Origin: an uncultured Solirubrobacterales bacterium
GTDB lineage: Bacteria; Actinomycetota; Thermoleophilia; Solirubrobacterales; 70-9
Assembly: GCA_937910825.1 (NCBI GenBank)
Contig: CALEMO010000380.1
Coordinates: forward strand, 1 to 13,971
Direction: 5' to 3'
DNA length: 13,971 bases
The position numbers and the translations under genes were made by a program. This document shows, in pieces, positions 6,957 to 13,387 of the stretch (within the stretch, counting starts at the first letter, position 1; the number at the start of each line of letters is the position of its first letter). The notes under the pieces were generated by a model that made no database searches, was not told where the DNA came from, and saw nothing but the letters and a program-made list of their open reading frames with translations.

Positions 6957-8309
6957 ATGCGTGAAGTGAGGATCAAGGACACGATGAGCGGCGAGCGCCT
7001 GGTGATCGACCGCGACCGGGAGGTAGGCATCTACGCCTGCGGTCCCACCGTCTACAGCCGGATACACATCGGCAATGCCAGGCCTTTCGTGATCTTTTCT
7101 CTGCTGGCGAGGTTCCTGCGGAGTGAGGGTTTCCGGCCGCGGCTGGCGATCAACATCACTGACATCAACGACAAGATCTATGACGCAGCCCGGCAGCGGG
7201 GCGTCGCTTCGAACGAGCTCGCCGCAGAAATGACCGCTGCCTACCTGGATGACACTGGCGCCCTTGCTATCGGGCGCCCCGATGCGGAACCTCTTGCCAC
7301 GGCGATGGTCACCGAGATCATTGATCTGATCGCCGACCTGGTCGAGTCAGGCCATGCCTACGAGTCCGGCGGGGATGTCTATTTCTCGGTTCGCGGCTTC
7401 GACGGCTACGGCAAGCTGTCACACCGTTCGCCGGATGACATGGAGCAGGGCGAGGACGACGCCGGTTCCCTGAAACGCGACCGGCTTGATTTCGCGCTGT
7501 GGAAGACCCGCAAAGCCGACGAAGACACCTCGTGGCCATCGCCGTGGGGGGACGGAAGGCCGGGCTGGCACATCGAATGCTCGGCGATGGCAGAAGCCGA
7601 GCTCGGTGAGCTGCCGTTCGCGATCCATGGCGGTGGGTCCGACCTGGTCTTTCCGCATCACGAAAATGAAATTGCCCAGTCCGAGGCGGCCCGGGGCAAG
7701 CCGCTGGCGCGCGTCTGGATGCACAACGGAATGATCGAGACCGACACCAGCAAGATGTCAAAGTCAGAGGGCAACATCTTCCAGTTGTCGCAGGCGATCG
7801 ACACTTACGGCGCTGAGGCCGTCGTTTCCTATCTGATCTCGGGCCACTACCGTCAGCCGCTCGCTTTCGGGGAAGCGCCGCTCGAAGAGGCGGTTGCCCG
7901 GGTCGGCCGGCTGCGCAACTTCCTGCGCGGCTGCGATCTCGAAGTGGTACCAGGCAAGGTGGCCGAAGCTGCTGTAGAGCGTTTCCGCGACGCCCTGGCG
8001 GACGATTTCAACACCCCGAAGGCGATGGTCGAAGCCTTTGACCTCGTTCGGCTCGCCAACCAGGAGACTTTGCCCGGAGCCGGGGCTGCTTTGCTGGAGA
8101 TGCTGGAGCTGGTCGGCCTCGAATCGCTAGCGGTGGAAATCGCCGCTGGCCCGGATGCCGACGCGCTGCTGATGCTCGAAGCCCGCGAGGCTGCTCGCGA
8201 AGCACGGGACTTCGAGCTCGCCGACGATTTGAGGGAACAGCTTGCCGAACGGGGCTGGCAGGTCCGTGACTCGGCCGAGGGCGCGACACTCGTGCCACTC
8301 CAGCGATGA
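6957..8309 (+). CDS. cysS: Cysteinyl-tRNA synthetase
   Basis: A class I aminoacyl-tRNA synthetase of 450 residues that charges tRNA-Cys. The HIGH-type motif is HIGN at 37-40, and KMSKS is at 266-270. The zinc site that selects cysteine is present as C28, C208, H234 and E238, closely matching the E. coli enzyme's ligands. Other signatures are NITDINDKI, DFALWK, GWHIECSAMA and HGGGSDLVFPHHENEIAQS. ATG 6957 is preferred over the adjoining in-frame TTG at 6954, with AGGG at 6945-6948 as a modest ribosome site. The partner rlmB follows within 33 bp, the usual actinobacterial arrangement. It is separated from ispF here by two inserted genes. The enzyme looks complete. Confidence 0.97.
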   Translation: MREVRIKDTMSGERLVIDRDREVGIYACGPTVYSRIHIGNARPFVIFSLLARFLRSEGFRPRLAINITDINDKIYDAARQRGVASNELAAEMTAAYLDDTGALAIGRPDAEPLATAMVTEIIDLIADLVESGHAYESGGDVYFSVRGFDGYGKLSHRSPDDMEQGEDDAGSLKRDRLDFALWKTRKADEDTSWPSPWGDGRPGWHIECSAMAEAELGELPFAIHGGGSDLVFPHHENEIAQSEAARGKPLARVWMHNGMIETDTSKMSKSEGNIFQLSQAIDTYGAEAVVSYLISGHYRQPLAFGEAPLEEAVARVGRLRNFLRGCDLEVVPGKVAEAAVERFRDALADDFNTPKAMVEAFDLVRLANQETLPGAGAALLEMLELVGLESLAVEIAAGPDADALLMLEAREAAREARDFELADDLREQLAERGWQVRDSAEGATLVPLQR

Positions 8310-8342
8310 TGCCGGGTGCCTGATGGTCGCGGATCCAGTTCG

Positions 8343-8996
8343 ATGAGCGAGTTCATCTATGGCCAGCAGCCGGTTGCCGAGGCCGAACGTGGCCGACGGC
8401 AGGTCCACCGGGTCTGGAGCTCCCCGGAGATTCCGGCGGGCAGACTGGCCGAGATGGCCGGCAGCGAAGACCATCAGGGCATCGTCGCTGAAGTCGATGA
8501 ATATCCGTATGTGGGCTCGCAGCAGCTACTTTCGCGACCTGACGCACTGATCGTTGTTCTCGATCAGATCCAGGATCCCCGGAACCTCGGAGCCGTCTGT
8601 CGCTCGGCCGAAGTGGCGGGCGCAGATGGCGTGGTGATCCCTGACCGGCGGGCGGCGACCGTGACTGCGGCCGTGTGCAAGACCTCGGCCGGTGCAGTCG
8701 AGCACCTCCAGATCGCGCGGGTGAGAAATATCGCCGACTTCCTGGCCGAAGGAAAGAAGGCCGGCTTCTGGGTCTGGGGGGCAGAGGCCGAGGCCGAATC
8801 TGCTCCCTGGCAGATCGACCTCACGGGCAAGACGATGATCGTCATGGGCTCGGAAGGCAAAGGCCTAAGGCCCCGGGTCGCCGACAACTGCGACGGTCTG
8901 GTCTCGATCCCGCAGGGAGGCAGGATCGACTCGCTGAATGTCTCTGCGGCGGCCTCGGTACTGCTCTTTGAAGCGGTCCGGCAACGCAGTTCCTGA
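8343..8996 (+). CDS. rlmB: 23S rRNA 2'-O-ribose methyltransferase, TrmH/RlmB family
   Basis: A SPOUT-fold SAM-dependent methyltransferase of 217 residues. Motif 1 is DPRNLGAVCRSAE (78-90) with N81 and R87, motif 2 is VMGSEGKGLRPRV (167-179), and motif 3 is SIPQGGRIDSLNVSAAASVLLFE starting at about 188, which forms the trefoil knot. The short N-terminal RNA-binding domain (MSEFIYGQQPVAEAERG) is trimmed between HRVW and SEDHQGIVAEV, so the protein is shorter than typical RlmB of about 245 residues. ATG 8343 is chosen because MSE-IYG is the usual family beginning; a GTG at 8316 in the same frame would add nine atypical residues. The G2251-type target is assumed from the family and could differ. 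It follows cysS by 33 bp. Confidence 0.9.
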   Translation: MSEFIYGQQPVAEAERGRRQVHRVWSSPEIPAGRLAEMAGSEDHQGIVAEVDEYPYVGSQQLLSRPDALIVVLDQIQDPRNLGAVCRSAEVAGADGVVIPDRRAATVTAAVCKTSAGAVEHLQIARVRNIADFLAEGKKAGFWVWGAEAEAESAPWQIDLTGKTMIVMGSEGKGLRPRVADNCDGLVSIPQGGRIDSLNVSAAASVLLFEAVRQRSS

Positions 8997-9039
8997 GCTT
9001 TTTTCTGCAACATCACTTTCATCGATTTCGGGCAAGGGG

Positions 9040-9067
9040 TTGACAGAACTCTGCGAACCCGTAAACT
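9040..9067 (+). promoter_or_regulatory. Vegetative-type promoter of the sigH-like gene
   Basis: A perfect TTGACA at 9040-9045 is followed, after 16 bp, by TAAACT at 9062-9067 (four of six matches to TATAAT). Transcription should start near 9074, giving a leader of roughly 70-105 nt. A short palindrome, CTAAC-G-GTTAG at 9066-9076, overlaps the end of the -10 and the expected start site and could be an operator; no regulator is identified. Confidence 0.72.
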
Positions 9068-9082
9068 AACGGTTAGATAAAG

Positions 9083-9114
9083 GGTGAACCTCAAGTTGAG
9101 TGTGAGGATTCACC
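9083..9114 (+). promoter_or_regulatory. Leader hairpin in the sigH-like mRNA
   Basis: GGTGAACCTCA at 9083-9093 pairs with TGAGG-A-TTCACC at 9103-9114, making eleven base pairs with one bulged A and a nine-base loop. It lies just inside the predicted 5' leader, upstream of both possible starts of the sigma gene. No T-tract follows, so it is more likely a stabilising or regulatory leader element than a terminator. No known riboswitch class is recognised. Confidence 0.5.
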
Positions 9115-9178
9115 TGTCAGTTAGGGCGTCCAGGGGAGGTAAGTGGCGCCACAGGCCTTCTTAAAAGGAGAATGTTTA

Positions 9179-9877
9179 GTGGCTACCCCAACCTCAAATG
9201 TTGCAATAGCAGGAACTTCAACCAGGATCCGCACATCACCTACGGGGCACTCTAAGCCTCGACTAGAGCCTGATGATCAGTCTCTCGTAGCCCGTTCCAA
9301 GGGTGGAGACAAAAGGGCGACTGAGCATCTGATCAAGCGCTACCAAGGTTTTGTGAGACTCAAGGCGTCGTCCTATTTCCTGGTCGGCGGTGACTCGGAT
9401 GACCTCAATCAGGAGGGCATGCTCGGTCTCTACAAGGCGATTCGGGACTATCGGACCGACCGCGAATCGAGTTTTCGCAATTTCGCCGAGCTCTGCATCA
9501 CCCGGCAGATCATCACCGCCGTGAAAACCGCCACCCGCAACAAGCACGCTCCGCTCAACCAGTACGTCTCATTCGGCCAGTCGCCGGCGGCGAACGGCGA
9601 GTCGGATACGACCATGGAAGAGATCCTGCCTGGGCCTACCGCATTCGATCCGGTCAACCAGGCGATTTCCACCGAAGAATTGGGCAGCCTGGTCGGTCAC
9701 CTGCGCTCCTCGCTCTCCGAAATGGAGAGCAGCGTGCTCGGCTACTACCTCGAAGACCGTTCATACGAAGAGGTGGCGCTGCTGCTCGGCTGCGATACCA
9801 AGACGGTGGACAACGCTCTCCAGAGGGTCAAGCGCAAGATTTCGCGCCATCTCGACTCGCGTGAAGTAGCGGTCTGA
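9179..9877 (+). CDS. sigH: RNA polymerase sigma factor of the SigH/Spo0H (sigma-30) family
   Basis: From GTG 9179 the protein is 232 residues. Region 2 (about 35-115) includes LIKRYQGFVRLKASSYFLVGG, DDLNQEGMLGLYKAIRDY and FRNFAELCITRQIITAVKTATR. A short linker follows, and region 4 (about 170-225) is a helix-turn-helix with RSYEEVALLLGCDTKTVDNALQRVKRK. Those stretches are characteristic of Bacillus Spo0H-type factors, not of ECF or SigB groups. GTG 9179 has a very good AAAAGGAG site (9163-9170). An in-frame GTG at 9143, twelve codons upstream, has GGGGAGG (9133-9139) but at tight spacing, so both may be used. The N-terminal 30 residues are Ser/Thr-rich and poorly conserved. The gene has its own promoter and a strong terminator-like hairpin. 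Target promoters are unknown. Confidence 0.9.
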   Translation: MATPTSNVAIAGTSTRIRTSPTGHSKPRLEPDDQSLVARSKGGDKRATEHLIKRYQGFVRLKASSYFLVGGDSDDLNQEGMLGLYKAIRDYRTDRESSFRNFAELCITRQIITAVKTATRNKHAPLNQYVSFGQSPAANGESDTTMEEILPGPTAFDPVNQAISTEELGSLVGHLRSSLSEMESSVLGYYLEDRSYEEVALLLGCDTKTVDNALQRVKRKISRHLDSREVAV

Positions 9878-9910
9878 CCCAGGAATGCTTCAACTCAAAC
9901 CCGGATTCGC

Positions 9911-9943
9911 CGAAGCAGGGATCAGCCACAGATCCCTGCTTCG
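9911..9943 (+). terminator. Strong hairpin, terminator-like, after the sigH-like gene
   Basis: CGAAGCAGGGATC (9911-9923) and GATCCCTGCTTCG (9931-9943) form a perfect 13-bp stem around a seven-base loop. It lies 34 bp after the sigma stop codon and 26 bp before the tRNA. The following bases (TCATATTCT) are only modestly T-rich, so termination may be imperfect or assisted. It separates the housekeeping block from the tRNA gene. Confidence 0.75.
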
Positions 9944-9968
9944 TCATATTCTGGGGCAGTAAGTTCCC

Positions 9969-10041
9969 GCCCGCCTAGCTCAATTGGTAGAGCACCTGTC
10001 TTGTAAACAGGAGGTTTCCGGTTCAAGTCCGGAGGTGGGCT
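9969..10041 (+). tRNA. tRNA-Thr (anticodon UGU)
   Basis: A complete 73-nt cloverleaf. The acceptor stem GCCCGCC pairs with GGTGGGC (one G-U), the D arm is GCTC-AATTGGTA-GAGC, and the anticodon stem CCTGT/ACAGG encloses loop CTTGTAA with anticodon TGT at 10002-10004, reading ACA. The T arm is TCCGG-TTCAAGT-CCGGA. The discriminator base is T and the 3' CCA is not encoded. It follows the sigH terminator by 26 bp. In many bacteria a tRNA-Thr lies just ahead of the rpmG/secE/nusG/ribosomal-protein genes; those are not present here. Confidence 0.96.
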
Positions 10042-10233
10042 TTTAGTCCTGAAGCCATCGGCAACATCGATCGCGGTGCTGTCGACGTCCGTGGATCGCC
10101 GCTCCGCTCCCATCTGCTGATCTACGGTGGGCCGTGGACCGTTCCCTACTCGCAGAAGGTGCTGGTAGACCCGGACACTGGTCTCTGGCCCAATTGCGCC
10201 GTCCAAAAATTCCTCTGCATGACCGTCAGGTGA
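10042..10233 (+). pseudogene. Unidentified C-terminal coding scrap without a start codon
   Basis: A frame open from the tRNA 3' end to TGA at 10231 encodes about 63 residues, ending VDPDTGLWPNCAVQKFLCMTVR. Third codon positions are mostly G or C, as in neighbouring genes, and the translation looks protein-like with aromatic and Gly-turn residues. There is no ATG, GTG or TTG in a usable position and no ribosome site. It therefore looks like the tail end of a gene whose 5' part has been lost, cut at the tRNA. The family is not recognised. It could also be a chance open frame. Confidence 0.3.
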
Positions 10234-10257
10234 TCGTCTTCGATCGAGAGAGTCGCG

Positions 10258-10518
10258 CTACTTCTTGCGTTTGACTCTGAACTTCGCGACTGCCGGCTTG
10301 CCGGGCTTGACCCTTTTCAGGAAGGACGGCGACTTGCATTTCTTGAACTTCTTGCGGTCGAGCCTGCATTTGAACTTTGCGCCGGCCTGGTTGCTCTTGA
10401 ACGCAACCTTGATCTTTCTGACGGTCCTGTTCCTGATCACACACTTCCTTTTCGGACGCCGCTTGAAGGTGGTCTTCGGCGTCGGTATCTCCGAAGGTCT
10501 AGTTCGAATCGCCTTTGG
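10258..10518 (-). pseudogene. C-terminal fragment of a Lys/Arg-rich Ig-like repeat surface protein
   Basis: The minus-strand frame is open from 10518 to the stop at 10258. The part from about 10497 resembles one terminal module of the secreted Ig-like repeat proteins common in Solirubrobacterales: TPKTTFKRRPKRK, then FKSNQAGAKFKCRLDRKKFKKC, then SPSFLKRVKPGKPAV and a final FRVKRKK. The two cysteines in KCRLDRKKFKKC probably form the module's disulfide. No signal peptide or preceding module exists, and upstream sequence belongs to another frame, so this is a truncated remnant. A GTG at 10440 would give a 60-residue product, but a secreted domain without export signal is unlikely to be functional. 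Family resemblance is from memory of such repeats, not a search. Confidence 0.45.
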
Positions 10519-10987
10519 TCATGCCGATGCGGCTCAGGCCGATCCGGCGGGCCTGATCGCGCAAGTTCCGGGTGATGTGCGGCGCGTCGAGTGTCAACTT
10601 CACCTTCGCCGGCTTCATTTTGGTGGCCGTCCTCACTCGCTGGACGGCCCGTGCCAGCTTGGTGATGCTCGGCAGCAGGAATCCGCGGCCGTGGCTGATG
10701 ATGAACTCGCTGGCTTCCGGGTGGAGCGTGAAGAATTCGCTGAGCGGGTCCTCTTTCGCCATACGCGTTTCTTCCTGATGGTCGCGGACCTCACCTGCAG
10801 CGGTGAGAAGGTCGGCGGGAATCTCAGCCTCGAACGGGGGCCAAGGGGGTGCCGGCTCGGGCGCATTGCGGCGGTCCGGCATGAAGCGCGCCAGCAGCAT
10901 CAGGTTGATCCCCCCACGCCTGCGAAAGCGGCGGATCATCAGACCCGTTCGTGAAGGCTCGGCACTACCCGTCTGCTCGGACACCAC
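10499..10987 (-). pseudogene. Truncated ORF, possible N-terminal part of a reductase-like protein
   Basis: A 162-codon frame with GC-rich third positions and sensible composition, hence probably once coding. Starts at GTG 10987, ATG 10939 or ATG 10900 are possible; the last has a G-run ahead of it at ribosome-site distance. The middle reads DPLSEFFTLHPEASEFIISHGRGFLLPSITKLARAV (given here in parts: a helical segment near residues 79-115). The end, HITRNLRDQARRIGLSRIGMTK, resembles the first helix and strand of QueG or reductive-dehalogenase-like iron-sulfur proteins (LxxxARxLGFDxVGI). It then stops at once, where such proteins continue for 200 or more residues. No iron-sulfur cysteines remain. 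The function call is tentative; the abrupt end beside the Ig-like fragment suggests a rearrangement. It is divergent from the plsC-gpsA gene. Confidence 0.4.
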
Positions 10988-11034
10988 TGAAGCCTAGCGC
11001 CGCACCAGAAACGGTCAGCGATCAGTCGGGTTTC

Positions 11035-11062
11035 TGTGACCGGCAGCCGGGGCCGGTAAGAA
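11035..11062 (+). promoter_or_regulatory. Weak candidate promoter for plsC-gpsA
   Basis: TGTGAC at 11035-11040 and TAAGAA at 11057-11062 are 16 bp apart in the 108-bp gap between the divergent truncated frame and plsC-gpsA. Transcription would start near 11069, about 27 bases before the GTG at 11096. Both hexamers are imperfect and no ribosome site follows, so confidence is low. Confidence 0.25.
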
Positions 11063-11095
11063 TTCGCCCTGTAACGCCCCGGGCCAGCCCGTGTA

Positions 11096-12769
11096 GTGAA
11101 CTTAGTGACCGAAGAGCAGCTTGCTGCCTATCACGACTTCACGCGACGCCACGGGGTAAACCGGGGGCTGTATCTTCTCGCGCGCTGCCTGCTCCAGCCG
11201 GTCTTTTTGGTCTATTTCATGCTTTCGCGCCAGGGCCGCAAGAACTCACGCATCAAAGGCGCGACGATCGTCTCCGCGAATCACCGCAGTTTCCTCGACC
11301 CGTTCGTGATCGGCACCTGTCTGCCATGGGGAAAGCCGATGAATTACGTGGCCAAGGTCGAGCTCTTCGAAAAGCGCTGGCAGGGCTTCATCCTCTGCCG
11401 GGTCGGCGCCTTCCCGATCCGGCGGGGAGAAGCCGACGAGATGGCGATCGAGACAGCCGAAACGGTGCTCGCCCGCGGCGGAACGATCTGCATTTTCCCC
11501 GAAGGTACGAGGATTCGCAAAGGGTCGCTGGGCATTCCCAAGCGTGGCGTCGGCCGGCTAGCGCTGCGCAGCGGCGCCAAGGTCCTGCCGGTTGCGGTCA
11601 GCGGCTCGGAGAACGTGCGCCGCGGCCTGAGGATCAGGCCGCGCAAGGTGAAGATCCGGATCGGCCGGCCTATGTCATTCCCCCGGGCGGAGAATCCGTC
11701 CCCGGCGCTCGCGGCGTCGGTTACCTCGCGCATCTGGCCGAACGTTGAACTTCAGTGGGAGGATATCGGCGGCCTGCCACCGATGAGGCGGGCCGCGGTG
11801 ATCGGCGCCGGAAGCTGGGGAACAGCAGTCGCCGTGCTACTCGCCCGCGGTGGCCTGGAAGTCCAGCTCGGAACGCGGACTGAGGAGCAGGCGCGGGCAA
11901 TGTCCCTGGCGAGGGAAAACGAGAAGTACCTGCCGGGCGTTCGCCTGCCCGACGCGATCGAGATCAGAAGCTCGAGCGAGATCGAGCTCGCCGGTGTCGA
12001 CCTGCTCTGCCTGGCCGTGCCATCGGCCTCCTATCCCCAGGCCGTCGGTGCGGTTGCCGACCGGGTCGGCCGCCGGACAGGCATCCTTTTGCTGGCCAAG
12101 GGCCTGGTGGCGCCGAAAGGAATGCTGCCTTCGGAGTACGTGGGCGAGCGAATCCAGTCGCGTGGCATCTCCTGTCTTGGCGGGCCTGCCCACGCGAAAG
12201 AAGCGGTTTCCGGGTCGGCCGCTCTGGTTCTTGGTACCGGAGACGAAGACTTCCAGACCCAGCTCGGCGACGTATTCGACCGGGCGGGTCTCGTCTGCGA
12301 GCGATCCGGCGACGTAGTCGGAGTCGAGATGGCTGGCGCCGCCAAGAACGCTGCGGTGTTGGCGGCCGCGGCCGCCGAACCGCATGGGCTGAACGCCGCC
12401 GGCATCGCGGCCGCGGCGGTCTGGAACGAATGCGTCGAATACGCAGTCATGCTGGGTGCCGAACTCGAGACTTTCAACGGTCTCGCCGGGGTGGGGGACT
12501 TACTTGCAACCGTGATGGCGGAAGGCAGTCGCAACCGCCGCGCCGGTGAACTGCTCGGCCGCGGGGTCAAGCCGGATCGGATCCGCGAGGCGATCGGGCA
12601 GGCAAGCGAGGCGATGGATTCCGTTCCGCAGATCGCCGCGACGGTGGCCGCCTCCGGCTGTCGCGCCGACGCGCTTCAGGGTCTCGCCGATCTCGCCACT
12701 GGCCGGATCACTTCGGATGAATGGGTCGTCGTCCTGAGAAGGGTCGAGCACTCAAGGAGGGCCGCCTGA
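11096..12769 (+). CDS. plsC-gpsA: PlsC-type acyltransferase fused to glycerol-3-phosphate dehydrogenase GpsA
   Basis: One uninterrupted 557-codon frame encodes two phospholipid-synthesis enzymes. Residues about 20-215 are an acyltransferase: a hydrophobic N-terminal segment (25-43), the catalytic H63-x4-D68 in NHRSFLDP, and FPEGTR at 134-139, typical of 1-acylglycerol-3-phosphate acyltransferases. A short linker (WEDIGGLPPM) leads at residue 230 into a full GpsA: NAD(P)-binding GAGSWGTA at 237-244, LLAKGL at 332-337, catalytic K417-N418, D468 and T472 in GVGDLLAT, and SRNRR at 478-482. GpsA reduces DHAP to glycerol 3-phosphate; PlsC acylates lysophosphatidate. The GPxFAKE motif of ordinary GpsA is changed to GGPAHAKE. 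GTG 11096 or GTG 11105 could be the start, neither with a clear ribosome site. An internal ATG (11783) could make GpsA alone. Both active sites look intact. Confidence 0.93.
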   Translation: MNLVTEEQLAAYHDFTRRHGVNRGLYLLARCLLQPVFLVYFMLSRQGRKNSRIKGATIVSANHRSFLDPFVIGTCLPWGKPMNYVAKVELFEKRWQGFILCRVGAFPIRRGEADEMAIETAETVLARGGTICIFPEGTRIRKGSLGIPKRGVGRLALRSGAKVLPVAVSGSENVRRGLRIRPRKVKIRIGRPMSFPRAENPSPALAASVTSRIWPNVELQWEDIGGLPPMRRAAVIGAGSWGTAVAVLLARGGLEVQLGTRTEEQARAMSLARENEKYLPGVRLPDAIEIRSSSEIELAGVDLLCLAVPSASYPQAVGAVADRVGRRTGILLLAKGLVAPKGMLPSEYVGERIQSRGISCLGGPAHAKEAVSGSAALVLGTGDEDFQTQLGDVFDRAGLVCERSGDVVGVEMAGAAKNAAVLAAAAAEPHGLNAAGIAAAAVWNECVEYAVMLGAELETFNGLAGVGDLLATVMAEGSRNRRAGELLGRGVKPDRIREAIGQASEAMDSVPQIAATVAASGCRADALQGLADLATGRITSDEWVVVLRRVEHSRRAA

Positions 12770-12805
12770 TGGCCGGCGCGCGGCCGGAAGCCGGACGGTT
12801 CGGGG

Positions 12806-12818
12806 TAGGGTGGCCGGG
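12806..12818 (+). promoter_or_regulatory. Actinobacterial TAnnnT -10 giving a leaderless ECF sigma transcript
   Basis: TAGGGT at 12806-12811 fits the actinobacterial -10 consensus TAnnnT, and seven bases on is G12818, the first base of the GTG start. No ribosome site lies between. No convincing -35 is seen, so an alternative or auto-regulatory sigma factor might use it. The 48-bp gap after plsC-gpsA has no other notable element. Confidence 0.4.
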
Positions 12819-13387
12819 TGGACGATGCCGGGGCAGAAACCTCAACGCCAAAGCCGAAGGTCGAAACCAAGGCCGAGGTGGACCGGGGATTCGAACAGCT
12901 TTATCGGGATCACCTTCGGGACGTCTATTCCTATGCCTACTACAGGATCGGCAACCACCACGATGCGGAAGACCTGACCGAACAAACCTTTCTGCAGGCT
13001 TACAGGCACTACGCGCGGGCACGCCAGGAATCAGATGGCAGGCCACTGCGGCCCTGGCTGATCAGGATCGCGCACAACCTGGCGGCGAACTACCACCGCG
13101 ACCGCTCGCGCAAGCCGCAGACTCCGCTCGACAGCATCGAGCCACCGGCCGCGATGCATACGACCGAAGCCGTGGTCGAAGGGCGGGCCGAACTGAGAGC
13201 GGTGATGGAGAATCTTCAGGAGCTTCCCGAGGAGCGCCGCGAAGCATTGGTGATGAGGTTTGCACTGGGGATGGACAACCGCGAAATTGCCAGGGCCATG
13301 GGCAAATCAGACGGTGCGACGAAGGTCCTGCTTCACCGGGCGATAAAGCAGCTCCAGGAACGAATGGAAGAAGCGGGACATGGATGA
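12818..13387 (+). CDS. ECF-type RNA polymerase sigma factor
   Basis: A 189-residue sigma-70-family factor of the extracytoplasmic-function type, with only regions 2 and 4. Region 2 spans about residues 24-95: FEQLYRDHLRDVYSYAYYRI, then HDAEDLTEQTFLQAYRHY (the core-RNAP-binding and -10-melting part), then RPWLIRIAHNLAANYHRD. Region 4 is about 125-182, with LQELPEERREALVMRFALG and the helix-turn-helix NREIARAMGKSDGATKVLLHRAIKQL. A charged, low-complexity stretch of about 20 residues precedes region 2. The GTG start at 12818 appears leaderless. Its last 8 bases overlap the next gene, a likely membrane-bound partner, the usual layout for a sigma/anti-sigma pair. The stimulus and regulon are unknown. 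Confidence 0.92.
   Translation: MDDAGAETSTPKPKVETKAEVDRGFEQLYRDHLRDVYSYAYYRIGNHHDAEDLTEQTFLQAYRHYARARQESDGRPLRPWLIRIAHNLAANYHRDRSRKPQTPLDSIEPPAAMHTTEAVVEGRAELRAVMENLQELPEERREALVMRFALGMDNREIARAMGKSDGATKVLLHRAIKQLQERMEEAGHG

Noticed and set aside
8997..9010. T-run AGCTTTTTTC just after rlmB
   Set aside because: No stable hairpin precedes it, so a Rho-independent terminator is not supported.
10018..10041. tRNA 3' end as an attachment site
   Set aside because: No second copy of the tRNA 3' sequence is visible downstream in this window and no integrase gene is seen, so an att pair cannot be called; only the synteny break is reported.
9922..10206. Minus-strand open frame of 94 codons across the tRNA
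   Set aside because: It reads through the antisense of tRNA-Thr, giving the familiar artefact PPPDLNRKPPVYKTGALPIELGG in parts; it has no ribosome site and no independent support.
10232..10245. Small hairpin GATCG-TCTT-CGATC before the Ig-like fragment's 3' end
   Set aside because: Only five base pairs with no U-tract on either strand; could be chance in a GC-rich region.
10265..10954. Plus-strand 229-codon frame opposite the fragment patch
   Set aside because: The minus-strand frames have better protein character (Ig-like module, GC-rich third positions); this one looks like their antisense.
11344..12385. Minus-strand frames opposite plsC-gpsA
   Set aside because: The plus-strand fusion has catalytic motifs throughout; the minus frames show none.
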